A DNA stretch of 64,000 nt from CAIYRG01 sp965247505 (GTDB lineage: Bacteria > Pseudomonadota > Alphaproteobacteria > Micropepsales > Micropepsaceae). A model generated the notes under the pieces. It worked only from the letters and a program-made list of their open reading frames with translations, was not told where the DNA came from and ran no database searches. Where the stretch lies: positions 3,534,001 to 3,598,000 of the forward strand of contig OZ252020.1 in the NCBI GenBank assembly GCA_965247505.1. The letters run 5' to 3'. The first letter of the stretch is position 1, and each line of letters starts with the position of its first letter. The translations under genes and the position numbers were made by a program. Below, one piece after another: positions 26,511-35,566 of the stretch.

Positions 26511-28937
26511 ATGGAGACAGGCAAAAAGAGGCTCGAAGTCGTGCCCCCGGTGGTGCCGGAGGCGGGAGTTTTCGCATGCGCGCCCGAAACTGTGGCTGAG
26601 ACCGGGGTCGAATGCGGCCCCGAAGCCGAGGTTGGTGGCGCCAAGCCCTCCACGGCGACCAAAGTCACGCCGACAAAATTTGCCCCTCTCTTGGGCGCGG
26701 GCGATACTCACTCGGTCGGTTCTGTGCCTGCTGCAATGCCCAGATCCATGCCTCAACCTAGCTCCGCGCGCAGGCCGGCAATCGATATGAATTCGCCCGA
26801 CCGTTTCATTAATCGCGAGCTCTCTTGGCTTGCCTTTAACAGGCGGGTTCTCGAAGAAGCGCAGAATCCACGCCATCCACTACTCGAACGTTTGCGGTTT
26901 CTTTCTATTTCAGCTTCGAACCTCGACGAGTTCTACATGGTGCGCGTTGCCGGCCTCAACGGCATGGTTCGCGCTGGGCTCACGACAGTTTCCGACGATG
27001 GGCTGACGCCGGCGCAGCAATTGCTACGTGTTGACGAGGTAGCGGCCGAGCTTATTTCGGATCAACAAAAAATGTGGGCTGAACTTCAGGAGGTGCTCGC
27101 CGAGGCAGGAATTGCAGTTCTTGCCCCCGGCGAATTGTCGGGTAAGGACCGAGACTGGCTGGACGGCGAGTTTACCGGTCAAATATTTCCGGTTCTGACG
27201 CCGCTTGCGATCGATCCGTCACACCCATTTCCATTCATACCCAATCTTGGCTTCGTTATGGCCATGCGGCTGAACCGCCATTCGGACGGCAAAGCCGTCA
27301 CGGCGTTGCTTCCAATTCCCTCCCAACTTCGTCGTTTTGTGCGTCTGCCGGACCGCGACGGACAAGCGCGGTTCGTTCCGCTTGAGGAAGTGATCGGGCT
27401 TTTTCTCGATCGGTTTTTCCCCGACCACTCGGTCGCTTCCAGCGGTGTGTTTCGAATCCTGCGTGACAGCGATATCGAAGTCGAAGAAGAAGCCGAAGAT
27501 CTCGTTCGGTTATATGAGACGCTGCTGCGCCGCCGTCGGCGCGGCACCGTTATCCGCCTAAAATGTAGTGCAACCATGCCGCCGGATTTACGGGAGTTTA
27601 TCGCCGATCAACTTAACATGGCGGGGCGCAAGCCTTTGGTTGCGGAGGGGCTCCTCGGCCTCGACCAAACCAAGGAGCTCATATTAAGCGAGCGGCGCGA
27701 TCTTTTGTTCAAGCCCCTCAATTCGCGCTTTCCTGAACGCATTCGCGATTTCGGCGGCGATTGCTTTGCCGCGATTCAGGCGAAGGATATCATTGTTCAT
27801 CATCCCTTCGAAAGCTTCGACGTGGTTCTGCAGTTTTTGCGGCAAGCCATTGCCGACCCGGATGTTGTTGCGATCAAGCAAACCGTTTATCGGACATCCA
27901 AAGACAGCCCGATCATCAAGGCGTTGATTGAGGCTGCGGAAGCGGGAAAATCGGTCACCGCGCTCATCGAGCTTAAGGCGCGCTTCGATGAAGCCGCGAA
28001 CATTAAGTGGGCGCGCGATTTGGAGCGCGCAGGCGTACAAGTCGTTTACGGATTTATTGAGCTGAAAACCCACGCAAAGGTGAGTCTCGTGGTGCGCCGC
28101 GAGAGTGGATGCTTGCGGACCTACGTTCATTTCGGAACCGGAAATTACCACCCGCAAACCGCTAAGATTTATACCGATCTCTCGCTGTTCACGGCCGATG
28201 TGGAGATCGGGCAAGACGCCGCTCAACTCTTCAACTACATCACCGGTTATGCGGAGCCCTCGGGCTTGAAGAAGATCGCGGTTTCGCCGCTGACGCTTTA
28301 CAATACGCTGGTCGGGAGCATCGAAGCCGAGATCGCCCATGCTTATGCGGGGCGTCCGGCGGCCATTTGGGCAAAAATGAACGCGCTGGTCGATCATCGC
28401 ATAATCGACCTTTTCTACCGCGCTAGTCAGGCCGGTGTGCAAATCGATCTTGTCGTTCGCGGCATCTGCTGCTTGCGGCCAGGTATTGCAGGCCTTTCGG
28501 AAAATATTCGCGTCAAATCTATTGTTGGCCGCTTCCTCGAACATAGCCGCATCGTTTGTTTCGGAGACGGGCACGGTCTCCCTTCGCACGAAGCCAAAGT
28601 TTACATTTCCTCGGCCGATATGATGCCGCGTAATCTCGACCGCCGTGTCGAGACTTTGGTGCCGATCGACAATCCAACCGTGCACCAGCAGGTGTTGGAG
28701 CAGATCATGGTCGCCAATTTCAAAGATCAGGCACAAAGCTGGTATTTGCGGATGAACGGCAAATATGAGCGTGATCCGGGCCATGCTCGTGCGGACGCCT
28801 TTTCCGCCCATACATATTTTATGACCAATCCCTCCCTCTCCGGCCGTGGCCGGGCCCTCGAGGTCGATACGCCACGTTTCGCTGCCTTGCCCGAATCATT
28901 GACAATGGGCGAGCCGTTTGGGCCCCACCGCAAATGA
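26511..28937 (+). CDS. ppk1: Polyphosphate kinase 1
   Basis: Ppk1 polymerises the gamma phosphate of ATP into polyphosphate. The 808-residue frame holds a normal Ppk1 from about residue 93 (NSPDRFINRELSWLAFNRRVLEEAQ), with ASNLDEFYMVRVAGL, the autophosphorylated His region ELKTHAKVSLVVRRE and FGTGNYHPQTAKIYTDLSL, and the C-terminal MMPRNLDRRVETLVPI. The first 90 residues are Pro/Ala/Val-rich without a recognisable domain. An alternative start is ATG 26787, but 26511 is preceded by AGGTG. ppx lies 10 bases downstream. Confidence 0.93.
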   Translation: METGKKRLEVVPPVVPEAGVFACAPETVAETGVECGPEAEVGGAKPSTATKVTPTKFAPLLGAGDTHSVGSVPAAMPRSMPQPSSARRPAIDMNSPDRFINRELSWLAFNRRVLEEAQNPRHPLLERLRFLSISASNLDEFYMVRVAGLNGMVRAGLTTVSDDGLTPAQQLLRVDEVAAELISDQQKMWAELQEVLAEAGIAVLAPGELSGKDRDWLDGEFTGQIFPVLTPLAIDPSHPFPFIPNLGFVMAMRLNRHSDGKAVTALLPIPSQLRRFVRLPDRDGQARFVPLEEVIGLFLDRFFPDHSVASSGVFRILRDSDIEVEEEAEDLVRLYETLLRRRRRGTVIRLKCSATMPPDLREFIADQLNMAGRKPLVAEGLLGLDQTKELILSERRDLLFKPLNSRFPERIRDFGGDCFAAIQAKDIIVHHPFESFDVVLQFLRQAIADPDVVAIKQTVYRTSKDSPIIKALIEAAEAGKSVTALIELKARFDEAANIKWARDLERAGVQVVYGFIELKTHAKVSLVVRRESGCLRTYVHFGTGNYHPQTAKIYTDLSLFTADVEIGQDAAQLFNYITGYAEPSGLKKIAVSPLTLYNTLVGSIEAEIAHAYAGRPAAIWAKMNALVDHRIIDLFYRASQAGVQIDLVVRGICCLRPGIAGLSENIRVKSIVGRFLEHSRIVCFGDGHGLPSHEAKVYISSADMMPRNLDRRVETLVPIDNPTVHQQVLEQIMVANFKDQAQSWYLRMNGKYERDPGHARADAFSAHTYFMTNPSLSGRGRALEVDTPRFAALPESLTMGEPFGPHRK

Positions 28938-28946
28938 GGTTCGCGC

Positions 28947-30479
28947 TTGGCCGACCCTGATCGCTACGTAGAAAATTCGAATGTGCATGAGCTTGTCCGC
29001 TCGGCGCCTGAAAATTGCGCGCCCGTGGCAGTGGTAGACATTGGGTCCAATTCTGTCCGCCTTGTCATCTATGACAGTCCTCGGCGCCACGCCTATGCGC
29101 TTCATAACGAAAAATCGGTTTGCGCCATCGGACGCAACATGGTGCGCACCGGAGAGCTTGATCGCGCCGGCACAGAACACGCGCTGGAAACGCTTGCGCG
29201 CTTTCGGCTGGTTGCAGAGGGGCACGGGGTCAGAACTTGTGAAGCGGTTGCGACTGCAGCGGCCCGGGACGCTCAAAACGGGAGTGAATTTGTTACGCTT
29301 GCCGAGAAGGCATTGGGTCAAAATATTCGCGTTCTTTCCGGTGAAGATGAAGCGCGGTTAGCGGCCGATGGTGTGATTGCGGGCATTCCCAATGCGGATG
29401 GAGTCGCGGCGGATCTTGGTGGCGGAAGTCTGGATATGGTCACGGTTCAGGATGGCCGAACGGGTGCCGCCGAAACGCTGCCATTCGGTCCATTGCGCTT
29501 GATGGACGTATCGGACGGCAATCTTAACAAAGCGCGGAAAATCGTTGCGAAGGGACTTAAGAAAAGCGGTCTTGGCGATGGCTTGGAGGGCCGCACGCTA
29601 TACGCCGTAGGCGGGATTTGGCGTGCTTTCGCGCGCTTAGACATGGACGAACAAAATTATCCCGTGCATGTTCTTCATCACTATCGAATCCCAACTTCGC
29701 GGGCGCTCAAACTTTGCAAAATTGTTTCGTCGCTTTCGCAAAAGTCCTTGGACAAAATTAAGTCGGTTCAAAAACGTCGCTCCGAAGCGCTTCCCTTTGG
29801 CGCGCTTGTGCTCGAACAAATGATTCAGGTGTTCGATTTGAAGGAAGTTGCCGTTTCCGCCTATGGGCTGCGAGAAGGGCTTCTGCAGTGGAAACTTACT
29901 CGGGAGGAGGCGGCAAAAGATCCTCTAATCGAGTTTGCCGCCGACTGGAATGCACGTGAGGCGCGGGCGCCGGGCCACGGCAAGGAACTCTTCGATTGGA
30001 TGACGCCACTCTTTCCGAACGAAAGCGATGCGGAACGCAGAGTGCGCGTTGCAGCGTGTCTGATGTCCGATATTGGCTGGCGGCGCCACCCAGATGACCG
30101 CGCGTTGGGGGCATTTCGTCAGATCTTGCGTGGGGCCTATGCGGGAGCCGATCATGCAGAGCGAGCGCTGATGGCCTCGGCGATATATTATCGTTACTCG
30201 GGCGAAAGATCCTATCCCGAAAAGGCGGGCATGAGCCGGCTAATGGCACCACAAATTGCTAAGCGCGCGTTGATCATCGGCCTGGTCGCGCGTGTCGCTT
30301 ACAGCATTTCGGGCGCGCTCGTTGGAAAACTCTCGCACACGCCGCTACGCGCCGATGGCGATGCGCTCTCCTTGGTGGTGCCGTCCGATCGCCAGGCACT
30401 GCTAAACGATCGCGTTGGTAAATATTTGAACGATCTCGCAAAAGCGGTTGGCCGCAAGCCCGAGCCGGTATTCGTTTAG
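28947..30479 (+). CDS. ppx: Exopolyphosphatase / guanosine pentaphosphatase family
   Basis: The Ppx/GppA phosphatases remove terminal phosphate from polyphosphate or pppGpp. The 510-residue protein has the ASKHA-fold VVDIGSNSVRLVIYD near residue 32, a second nucleotide loop VAADLGGGSLDMV and LREGLLQW, then a C-terminal HD-like helical region. The start is TTG 28947 with GAGGT upstream. Adjacent to ppk1, it should balance polyphosphate levels; Ppx versus GppA specificity cannot be decided. Confidence 0.9.
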   Translation: MADPDRYVENSNVHELVRSAPENCAPVAVVDIGSNSVRLVIYDSPRRHAYALHNEKSVCAIGRNMVRTGELDRAGTEHALETLARFRLVAEGHGVRTCEAVATAAARDAQNGSEFVTLAEKALGQNIRVLSGEDEARLAADGVIAGIPNADGVAADLGGGSLDMVTVQDGRTGAAETLPFGPLRLMDVSDGNLNKARKIVAKGLKKSGLGDGLEGRTLYAVGGIWRAFARLDMDEQNYPVHVLHHYRIPTSRALKLCKIVSSLSQKSLDKIKSVQKRRSEALPFGALVLEQMIQVFDLKEVAVSAYGLREGLLQWKLTREEAAKDPLIEFAADWNAREARAPGHGKELFDWMTPLFPNESDAERRVRVAACLMSDIGWRRHPDDRALGAFRQILRGAYAGADHAERALMASAIYYRYSGERSYPEKAGMSRLMAPQIAKRALIIGLVARVAYSISGALVGKLSHTPLRADGDALSLVVPSDRQALLNDRVGKYLNDLAKAVGRKPEPVFV

Positions 30480-30525
30480 AGCTTGTGACGATTGCTTTTC
30501 CCGACTACGCCTTTTGTTGCAATTG

Positions 30526-31659
30526 ATGACGCAGGCGCTGGGCACTTTGTCCGACTTGAAACACACTGAACCGAGCGATGGGCTATCGCTCCGCAATGTA
30601 AGCCGGCGCTTTGGCGCGCGCGTTGCGGTGAACGATGTCACGCTCGATGTGCGCCGTTCGGAGGTGCTTTGTATTTTGGGACCGTCGGGCTGCGGCAAGA
30701 GCACGACTTTGCGCATCGCTGCGGGCTTGGAGAAGGCGGATGCCGGCTGCGTCTTTATCGCAGGGCGTTTGGTGGAAGGACGGGAAGACGGGCACTATCG
30801 TTATGTTTCGCCGGAAGAGCGCGGCGTCGGCCTAATGTTCCAAGACTATGCGCTTTTTCCGCACCTCTCGGTAAAAGACAATATTGCCTTCGGCCTTAAA
30901 GGAATGGCGCCGGCCGAGAGCACAGCCCGTGTCGCGGAGGAAATCGAGCGCGTTGGGTTGTCACATCTTGCCCATGCCTATCCGCACACCCTCTCGGGCG
31001 GCGAACAGCAACGCGTGGCCTTGGCGCGCATGCTTGCGCCCCGACCATCGGTCGTTCTGATGGATGAGCCCTTCTCCGGACTTGATTCCTCGCTACGGGA
31101 AAGCCTGCGCATGGCGACGTTGAAACATTTTCGCGATGTTGAGGCGGCAGTGGTGATTGTGACCCATGATCCCGACGAAGCGATGCGCCTTGGTGATCGG
31201 GTCGCGCTGATACGCGAAGGTCGTATTGTGCAAAGAGGCGCGCCACTCGAAATTTATTCACATCCCGTTGATCCGCAGGCGGCCGCGATGTTGGGTGGAG
31301 GCAGTTTGTTCCGTTCCGAAATCAGGGGCGGATTAGCGGATTCGCCATTTGGGCCGGTTGCCGCGACCCATTTGCCCGATGGGGCGGTTGCGGAGATCTA
31401 TTACCGTGCGGCCTCGATTCAGATCGGTGATGAGGGCATATCGGCCCGAATTCGGGCCATTCGGCCTTCGCCCGCCGGGCTCGAAATCGAAGCGGAAATT
31501 GGCGCAGAAGCCGCTTCAGAGGGGGGCGAGAGCCCGATTTTGGTGCTTGCAACGGCGCCTATTGAGGCGAAATTGGCCGTTGGAGGCGAAATACGACTCC
31601 AGGCTAATCCTGAAAATGCATTGGTCTTCCCTTGCTTCGATAAGCCCGGTCAGGCTTAA
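30526..31659 (+). CDS. ABC transporter ATP-binding protein, FbpC/PotA-like
   Basis: The 377-residue ATPase has P-loop LGPSGCGKSTTLRIAAGL, Q-loop FQDYALFPHLSV, signature LSGGEQQRVALARML and Walker B VVLMDEPFSGLD, then a C-terminal TOBE-like domain (about 270-377). The layout fits ATPases for iron(III), spermidine or sugars. No permease or binding protein gene lies beside it: ppx is upstream and tatA downstream. It may serve permeases elsewhere. ATG 30526 lies after the ppx stop; an earlier in-frame ATG at 30448 is inside ppx. Confidence 0.8.
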   Translation: MTQALGTLSDLKHTEPSDGLSLRNVSRRFGARVAVNDVTLDVRRSEVLCILGPSGCGKSTTLRIAAGLEKADAGCVFIAGRLVEGREDGHYRYVSPEERGVGLMFQDYALFPHLSVKDNIAFGLKGMAPAESTARVAEEIERVGLSHLAHAYPHTLSGGEQQRVALARMLAPRPSVVLMDEPFSGLDSSLRESLRMATLKHFRDVEAAVVIVTHDPDEAMRLGDRVALIREGRIVQRGAPLEIYSHPVDPQAAAMLGGGSLFRSEIRGGLADSPFGPVAATHLPDGAVAEIYYRAASIQIGDEGISARIRAIRPSPAGLEIEAEIGAEAASEGGESPILVLATAPIEAKLAVGGEIRLQANPENALVFPCFDKPGQA

Positions 31660-31678
31660 AGTGGATGAAAATCGGTTC

Positions 31679-31715
31679 TCGGCAGGACATGGGCCTATGG
31701 AAACTGTCTTGCCGA
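31679..31715. other. Inverted repeat after the ABC ATPase gene
   Basis: TCGGCAGGACA at 31679-31689 pairs with TGTCTTGCCGA at 31705-31715, a stem of eleven positions with one mismatch and a 15-base loop. It begins 20 bases after the ABC gene stop and is not followed by a U-run, so it is a poor intrinsic terminator. It may stabilise the 3' end or act upstream of tatA. Confidence 0.35.
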
Positions 31716-31799
31716 GGGACCAATTAAGCTAGACGGGAACAAATTCGGCGCGTAACTCGAATGCGCGCTAAGATGTCCCCTCGCCAAGGAGAAGACCCA

Positions 31800-32006
31800 A
31801 TGGGCACGTTAAGTATTTGGCATTGGCTGATCGTCCTAATTGTCGTGATGGTCATGTTTGGTGGCCGCGGCAAGATTTCCTCTTTGATGGGCGATGTGGC
31901 GCACGGTATCCGCAATTTCCGAGAGGGCTTGAAAGATCCGGAGCCAAAGACGCTCGCGGACTCCGACGGCGAGAAGGCGGACGTGAAAGAGACGGACAAG
32001 GTTTAG
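31800..32006 (+). CDS. tatA: Twin-arginine translocase subunit TatA
   Basis: TatA oligomers form the translocation pathway for folded proteins. The 68-residue protein has the short helix WHWLIVLIVVMVMFGGRG, a hinge, and the amphipathic ISSLMGDVAHGIRNFREGLKD, then a charged tail. ATG 31800 follows AAGGAGAAG. tatB and tatC follow in the same direction. Confidence 0.93.
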   Translation: MGTLSIWHWLIVLIVVMVMFGGRGKISSLMGDVAHGIRNFREGLKDPEPKTLADSDGEKADVKETDKV

Positions 32007-32102
32007 CCCATTAAAGGACCGCGCTTGCGATTTGCGCCGGCGCGGCGGGTGGAATGCTTAAGCAGCAGTGCCGCCGAAAATTAGGGTAAGGACTTTTTCC
32101 GT

Positions 32103-32600
32103 ATGTTCGACATCGGCTGGTTCGAATTATTTTTCGTGGTCGTCGCGGCGGTCGTCGTGGTGGGTCCGAAGGATTTGCCGAAGATGATGCGCACAGTCGG
32201 GCGTTGGACCGGTCGCGCGCGGGCGATGGCCGATCAATTCCGCCGCAGTTTCGATGATATGGCGCGCCAATCCGAGCTGGAAGAAATGCGCACCGAGATG
32301 ATGAAGATTCAGAACGATACCAGTCTTGCACAAATCAAACGCGAGACTGACGAATATTTGGGAGACGTTCCGCCCAATCCCCTGGCTTCGCCCAATGCAA
32401 CGCCAAAGGCTGCGCGGGCAGGAGAACAGACAGCTTCACTCCAGAATAGTCCAGCATCTGATGGCGGGGCCGACCCAAAACCGCCCCCGCCGGCAAGTGA
32501 TCCAGTGCCGGTGGAAAGCGCGAAGAGCGCGCCCGAAACCTCAAGCGACAAGCCTTCCGCGCCCGAGCCGCAATCCCCGCTTCATCGCGACGAGCCGTAA
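32103..32600 (+). CDS. tatB: Sec-independent translocase subunit TatB
   Basis: TatB works with TatC as receptor for twin-arginine signal peptides. The 165-residue protein starts MFDIGWFELFFVVVAAVVVV, then GPKDLPKMMRTVGRW, the TatB hallmark, an amphipathic helix and a long Pro/Ala/Ser-rich tail from about residue 90. It begins 96 bases after tatA and ends 9 bases before tatC. Confidence 0.93.
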   Translation: MFDIGWFELFFVVVAAVVVVGPKDLPKMMRTVGRWTGRARAMADQFRRSFDDMARQSELEEMRTEMMKIQNDTSLAQIKRETDEYLGDVPPNPLASPNATPKAARAGEQTASLQNSPASDGGADPKPPPPASDPVPVESAKSAPETSSDKPSAPEPQSPLHRDEP

Positions 32601-32609
32601 GTCACGCAA

Positions 32610-33431
32610 ATGGTTTCCCCCACGCAGGATGACGAAGCGGAACTGGATGCGAGCAAGGCACCGCTTCTCGATCATCTTGTCGAGCTGCGTAATCGTCTTG
32701 TCCGTTCAATTCTTATGTTTCTCATCGCGTTCATCGTCTGCTTCTTTTTTGCGGAGCCGATTTATAATTTCCTTGCCCAGCCGCTTGCAGATGCGATGGC
32801 TGACCAACCCGATCGGCGCATGATCGCGACCGCATTGCAGGAGACCTTTCTCACCCATGTGAAGGTTGGCGCCTTCGGTGCATTGTGTTTGGCGTTTCCG
32901 TTCATAGCAGCGCAATTGTGGCTCTTCATCGCTCCCGGCCTATATCGCCACGAGAAGAATGCGTTTTTACCTTTTCTTGTGATGACGCCCGTCATGTTCG
33001 TCCTCGGCGCGAGCTTCGTCTATTACATCCTTATGCCGATGGCGATCAGGTTCTTCTTGAGCTTTGAAGCACCGGGCGGAGATGGCGTACTGCCCATAGA
33101 GGTCGAAGCGCGCGTCAGCGAATATCTTAGCCTGGTGATGACATTGATCTTTGCGTTCGGCCTTTGCTTCCAGCTTCCCATTCTTCTGACGCTGCTGGGC
33201 AAAGTTGGTATTGTTACCAGCAAAGGCCTTAAGAGCGCCCGGCGCTATGCAGTCGTCGGCGTGTTCGTGCTCGCGGCCGTCGTGACGCCGCCCGATATCA
33301 TTAGCCAGTTTAGCCTCGCGGTGCCGCTTATTCTTCTTTATGAAATCTCCGTCTGGCTTGTGCGCATGATCGAAAAGAAGCGCGACCAGGAGGAAACGGA
33401 ATCTGGTGAGGGGGGCGTTGCGAAGACGTAA
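32610..33431 (+). CDS. tatC: Sec-independent translocase subunit TatC
   Basis: TatC is the six-helix core receptor of the Tat complex. The 273-residue protein has LLDHLVELRNRLVRSI near residue 19, the functionally important N-terminal stretch, FLVMTPVMFVLGASFVYY, FQLPILLTLLGKVGI and RRYAVVGVFVLAAVVTPPDIISQ. Downstream, serS starts about 90 bases later. Confidence 0.95.
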   Translation: MVSPTQDDEAELDASKAPLLDHLVELRNRLVRSILMFLIAFIVCFFFAEPIYNFLAQPLADAMADQPDRRMIATALQETFLTHVKVGAFGALCLAFPFIAAQLWLFIAPGLYRHEKNAFLPFLVMTPVMFVLGASFVYYILMPMAIRFFLSFEAPGGDGVLPIEVEARVSEYLSLVMTLIFAFGLCFQLPILLTLLGKVGIVTSKGLKSARRYAVVGVFVLAAVVTPPDIISQFSLAVPLILLYEISVWLVRMIEKKRDQEETESGEGGVAKT

Positions 33432-33521
33432 GCTCGCTATTTTTCAAGGCCTGAAGCTCGGTGTCTTTACGATTTAGCGGCGCCATGTCAGAAGAACAAC
33501 GCCTCTCGATTCCCAAAAGCC

Positions 33522-34796
33522 ATGCACGATATCCGAGCGATCCGCGACGACCCTGAAGGCTTCGATGCCGGGCTGAAAAGGCGTGGGCTGGAGCCCATGG
33601 CCCGGGAAATACTCGAGAAAGATTCCGAACTCCGTACATTGCTGACCGGACTGCAGCAGGCGCAGGCGAGGCGCAACGACGCTTCCAAACAAATCGGCCA
33701 AGCAAAGGCCAAGAAAGACGAGGCGGCAGCCCAGACCTTCATGCATGAAGTCGCGGGGCTGAAAGAAGAAATTCGACAGGGCGAGGAAAAAGAGCGTGAG
33801 CTTAAAAGAGCGCTTGACGATGTTCTGGCCGCAATTCCGAATTTACCCGCAGGTGATGTGCCCGATGGGGCCGATGAGGCAGCGAATGTCGAGCTGCGGC
33901 GGATCGGCGAGCCGCCAAGAAAGAATTTCACCCCGCAAGAGCATTTCGAACTGGGCGAGGCTTTGGGTTTGATGGATTTCGAGGCTGCGGCGCGCATGTC
34001 CGGCTCGCGTTTTGTAGTGCTGAAAGGCCAACTCGCGAAACTGGAGCGCGCTTTGGCGTCCTTCATGCTTGATTTGCATACGGGCAAGTTCGGCTATGAA
34101 GAAATTGTTCCTCCGGCGCTAGTGCGCGATGAGGCCTTGTTTGGGACCGGCCAGCTACCGAAATTCGCCGAAGATTTGTTTCACGCCGAGAACGGACGTT
34201 GGTTGATTCCCACGGCCGAAGTGCCGCTGACCAATTTGGTCCGCGAGGATATTTTGGGCGAGGAAGAGCTGCCCCTGCGCTTTACCGCCTATACGCCGTG
34301 TTTTCGCGCCGAGGCGGGTGCGGCCGGCAAAGACACACGCGGGATGATTCGTCAGCATCAATTCTCAAAAGTGGAATTGGTTTCCATCACAACGCCGGAA
34401 AAATCCGGCGAGGAACATGAGCGCATGACCGAATGCGCCGAAGAGGTTCTGAAATTGCTCGGGCTGCATTTCCGGACAATGGTGCTCAGCACGGGCGATA
34501 TGGGCTTCGCTGCGACAAAAACCTATGACATCGAGGTTTGGCTTCCCGGTCAAAATGCTTTTCGTGAAATTTCGTCTTGTTCCAATTGCGGGGATTTTCA
34601 GGCCCGGAGAATGAACACGCGCTCGCGCGGCGGCGACGAGCGGCCGCGATTTGTACATACGCTGAACGGATCGGGCCTCGCCATCGGGCGGACTATGGTT
34701 GCGATTTTGGAAAACTACCAGAACGAAGATGGCAGCATCGCAATCCCCGATGCATTGCGATCTTACATGGGTGGCGACGAACGCATTGGATCTTGA
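33522..34796 (+). CDS. serS: Seryl-tRNA synthetase
   Basis: SerS charges tRNA-Ser (and the tRNA for selenocysteine where present). The 424-residue protein begins MHDIRAIRDDPEGFDAGLKR, then the long antiparallel coiled coil (residues 30-100). Class II motif 2 is CFRAEAGAAGKDTRGMIRQH and motif 3 GSGLAIGRTMVAILENYQ. Its stop overlaps the TTG of the surE remnant, a relic of the normal serS-surE-pcm coupling. Confidence 0.96.
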   Translation: MHDIRAIRDDPEGFDAGLKRRGLEPMAREILEKDSELRTLLTGLQQAQARRNDASKQIGQAKAKKDEAAAQTFMHEVAGLKEEIRQGEEKERELKRALDDVLAAIPNLPAGDVPDGADEAANVELRRIGEPPRKNFTPQEHFELGEALGLMDFEAAARMSGSRFVVLKGQLAKLERALASFMLDLHTGKFGYEEIVPPALVRDEALFGTGQLPKFAEDLFHAENGRWLIPTAEVPLTNLVREDILGEEELPLRFTAYTPCFRAEAGAAGKDTRGMIRQHQFSKVELVSITTPEKSGEEHERMTECAEEVLKLLGLHFRTMVLSTGDMGFAATKTYDIEVWLPGQNAFREISSCSNCGDFQARRMNTRSRGGDERPRFVHTLNGSGLAIGRTMVAILENYQNEDGSIAIPDALRSYMGGDERIGS

Positions 34797-34897
34797 GCGG
34801 CAAGCCCATCCGCAATATCCTGGTTTCTAATGATGATGGTATTCACGTGCCGGGATTGAGGAAATTTCTGGGGAGTGACTTACCCAGCCTGGACTGA
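34793..34897 (+). pseudogene. surE: surE remnant, N-terminal 34 codons
   Basis: The frame from TTG 34793 reads SGKPIRNILVSNDDGIHVPG then LRKFLGSDLPSLD and stops at 34897, four bases before pcm. ILVSNDDGIHVPGL is the metal-binding N-terminus of the 5'/3'-nucleotidase SurE, normally about 250 residues. Everything after the first strand-helix unit is gone, without any IS at the scar, so an internal deletion of roughly 650 bases is the simplest reading. The order serS-surE-pcm-nlpD is widespread in alphaproteobacteria, which supports the call. Confidence 0.8.
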
Positions 34898-34900
34898 ATC

Positions 34901-35566
34901 ATGCCGTCCGATGTGAATGAGCTTCTAAAAACACTTCGTGCCGATGGCATCACGGATGCGCGCGTGTTGGATGCGATCGCTAATACTCCACGCGAAAAAT
35001 TTGTCGATGAGGGCTTTGAGGCCGGAGCCTATTCCAACCGCGCGCTTCCCATTTCTTGCGGCCAGACCATCAGCCAGCCTTTTGTGGTCGCCTATATGAC
35101 CCAACAGCTCGAGATTGCTCCGCACATGCGGGTACTGGAGATCGGTACGGGTTCGGGCTATCAGGCCGCCATTCTCTCTCATCTGGCGGCGGAGGTTTTT
35201 ACAATCGAGCGTCATTTACCGCTGTTGGAACAAGCGCGGGCGCGTTTTGCCGATTGCGGCCTGAGCAATATTTTTACGCGCCATGGGGACGGATTTAAGG
35301 GCTGGCCGGAAAAAGCGCCTTTCGACCGCATAATTGCCACAGCCGCGTTCCGGAAATTGCCAGAAAGTCTTACCAAGGAGTTAATTAATACTGGAATATT
35401 TATTACTCCGCTTGGTTACGAAACTATTTCGCAACGTTTGTGGAAAATTATCCGTACCAAGGAAGGCCTCGCGCGCGAGGAGCTTCTACCAGTGGTCTTT
35501 GTGCCCATTATCAAGGGCGTGCTACATGGGGGAAAGAGTGCGGATAATGATGACGAAAATAGTTAA
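34901..35566 (+). CDS. pcm: Protein-L-isoaspartate O-methyltransferase
   Basis: Pcm methylates isoaspartyl residues so that damaged proteins can return to normal peptide bonds. The 221-residue product has TPREKFVDEGFEAGAYSNRA, the substrate loop CGQTISQPFVVAYMTQ and the SAM-binding VLEIGTGSGYQAAILS. It begins just after the surE scar and overlaps the lipoprotein gene by 20 bases. Confidence 0.95.
   Translation: MPSDVNELLKTLRADGITDARVLDAIANTPREKFVDEGFEAGAYSNRALPISCGQTISQPFVVAYMTQQLEIAPHMRVLEIGTGSGYQAAILSHLAAEVFTIERHLPLLEQARARFADCGLSNIFTRHGDGFKGWPEKAPFDRIIATAAFRKLPESLTKELINTGIFITPLGYETISQRLWKIIRTKEGLAREELLPVVFVPIIKGVLHGGKSADNDDENS

Noticed and set aside
34793..34897. A functional short peptide upstream of pcm
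   Set aside because: Its sequence is the start of SurE and the location is the surE position, so it is a deletion remnant.
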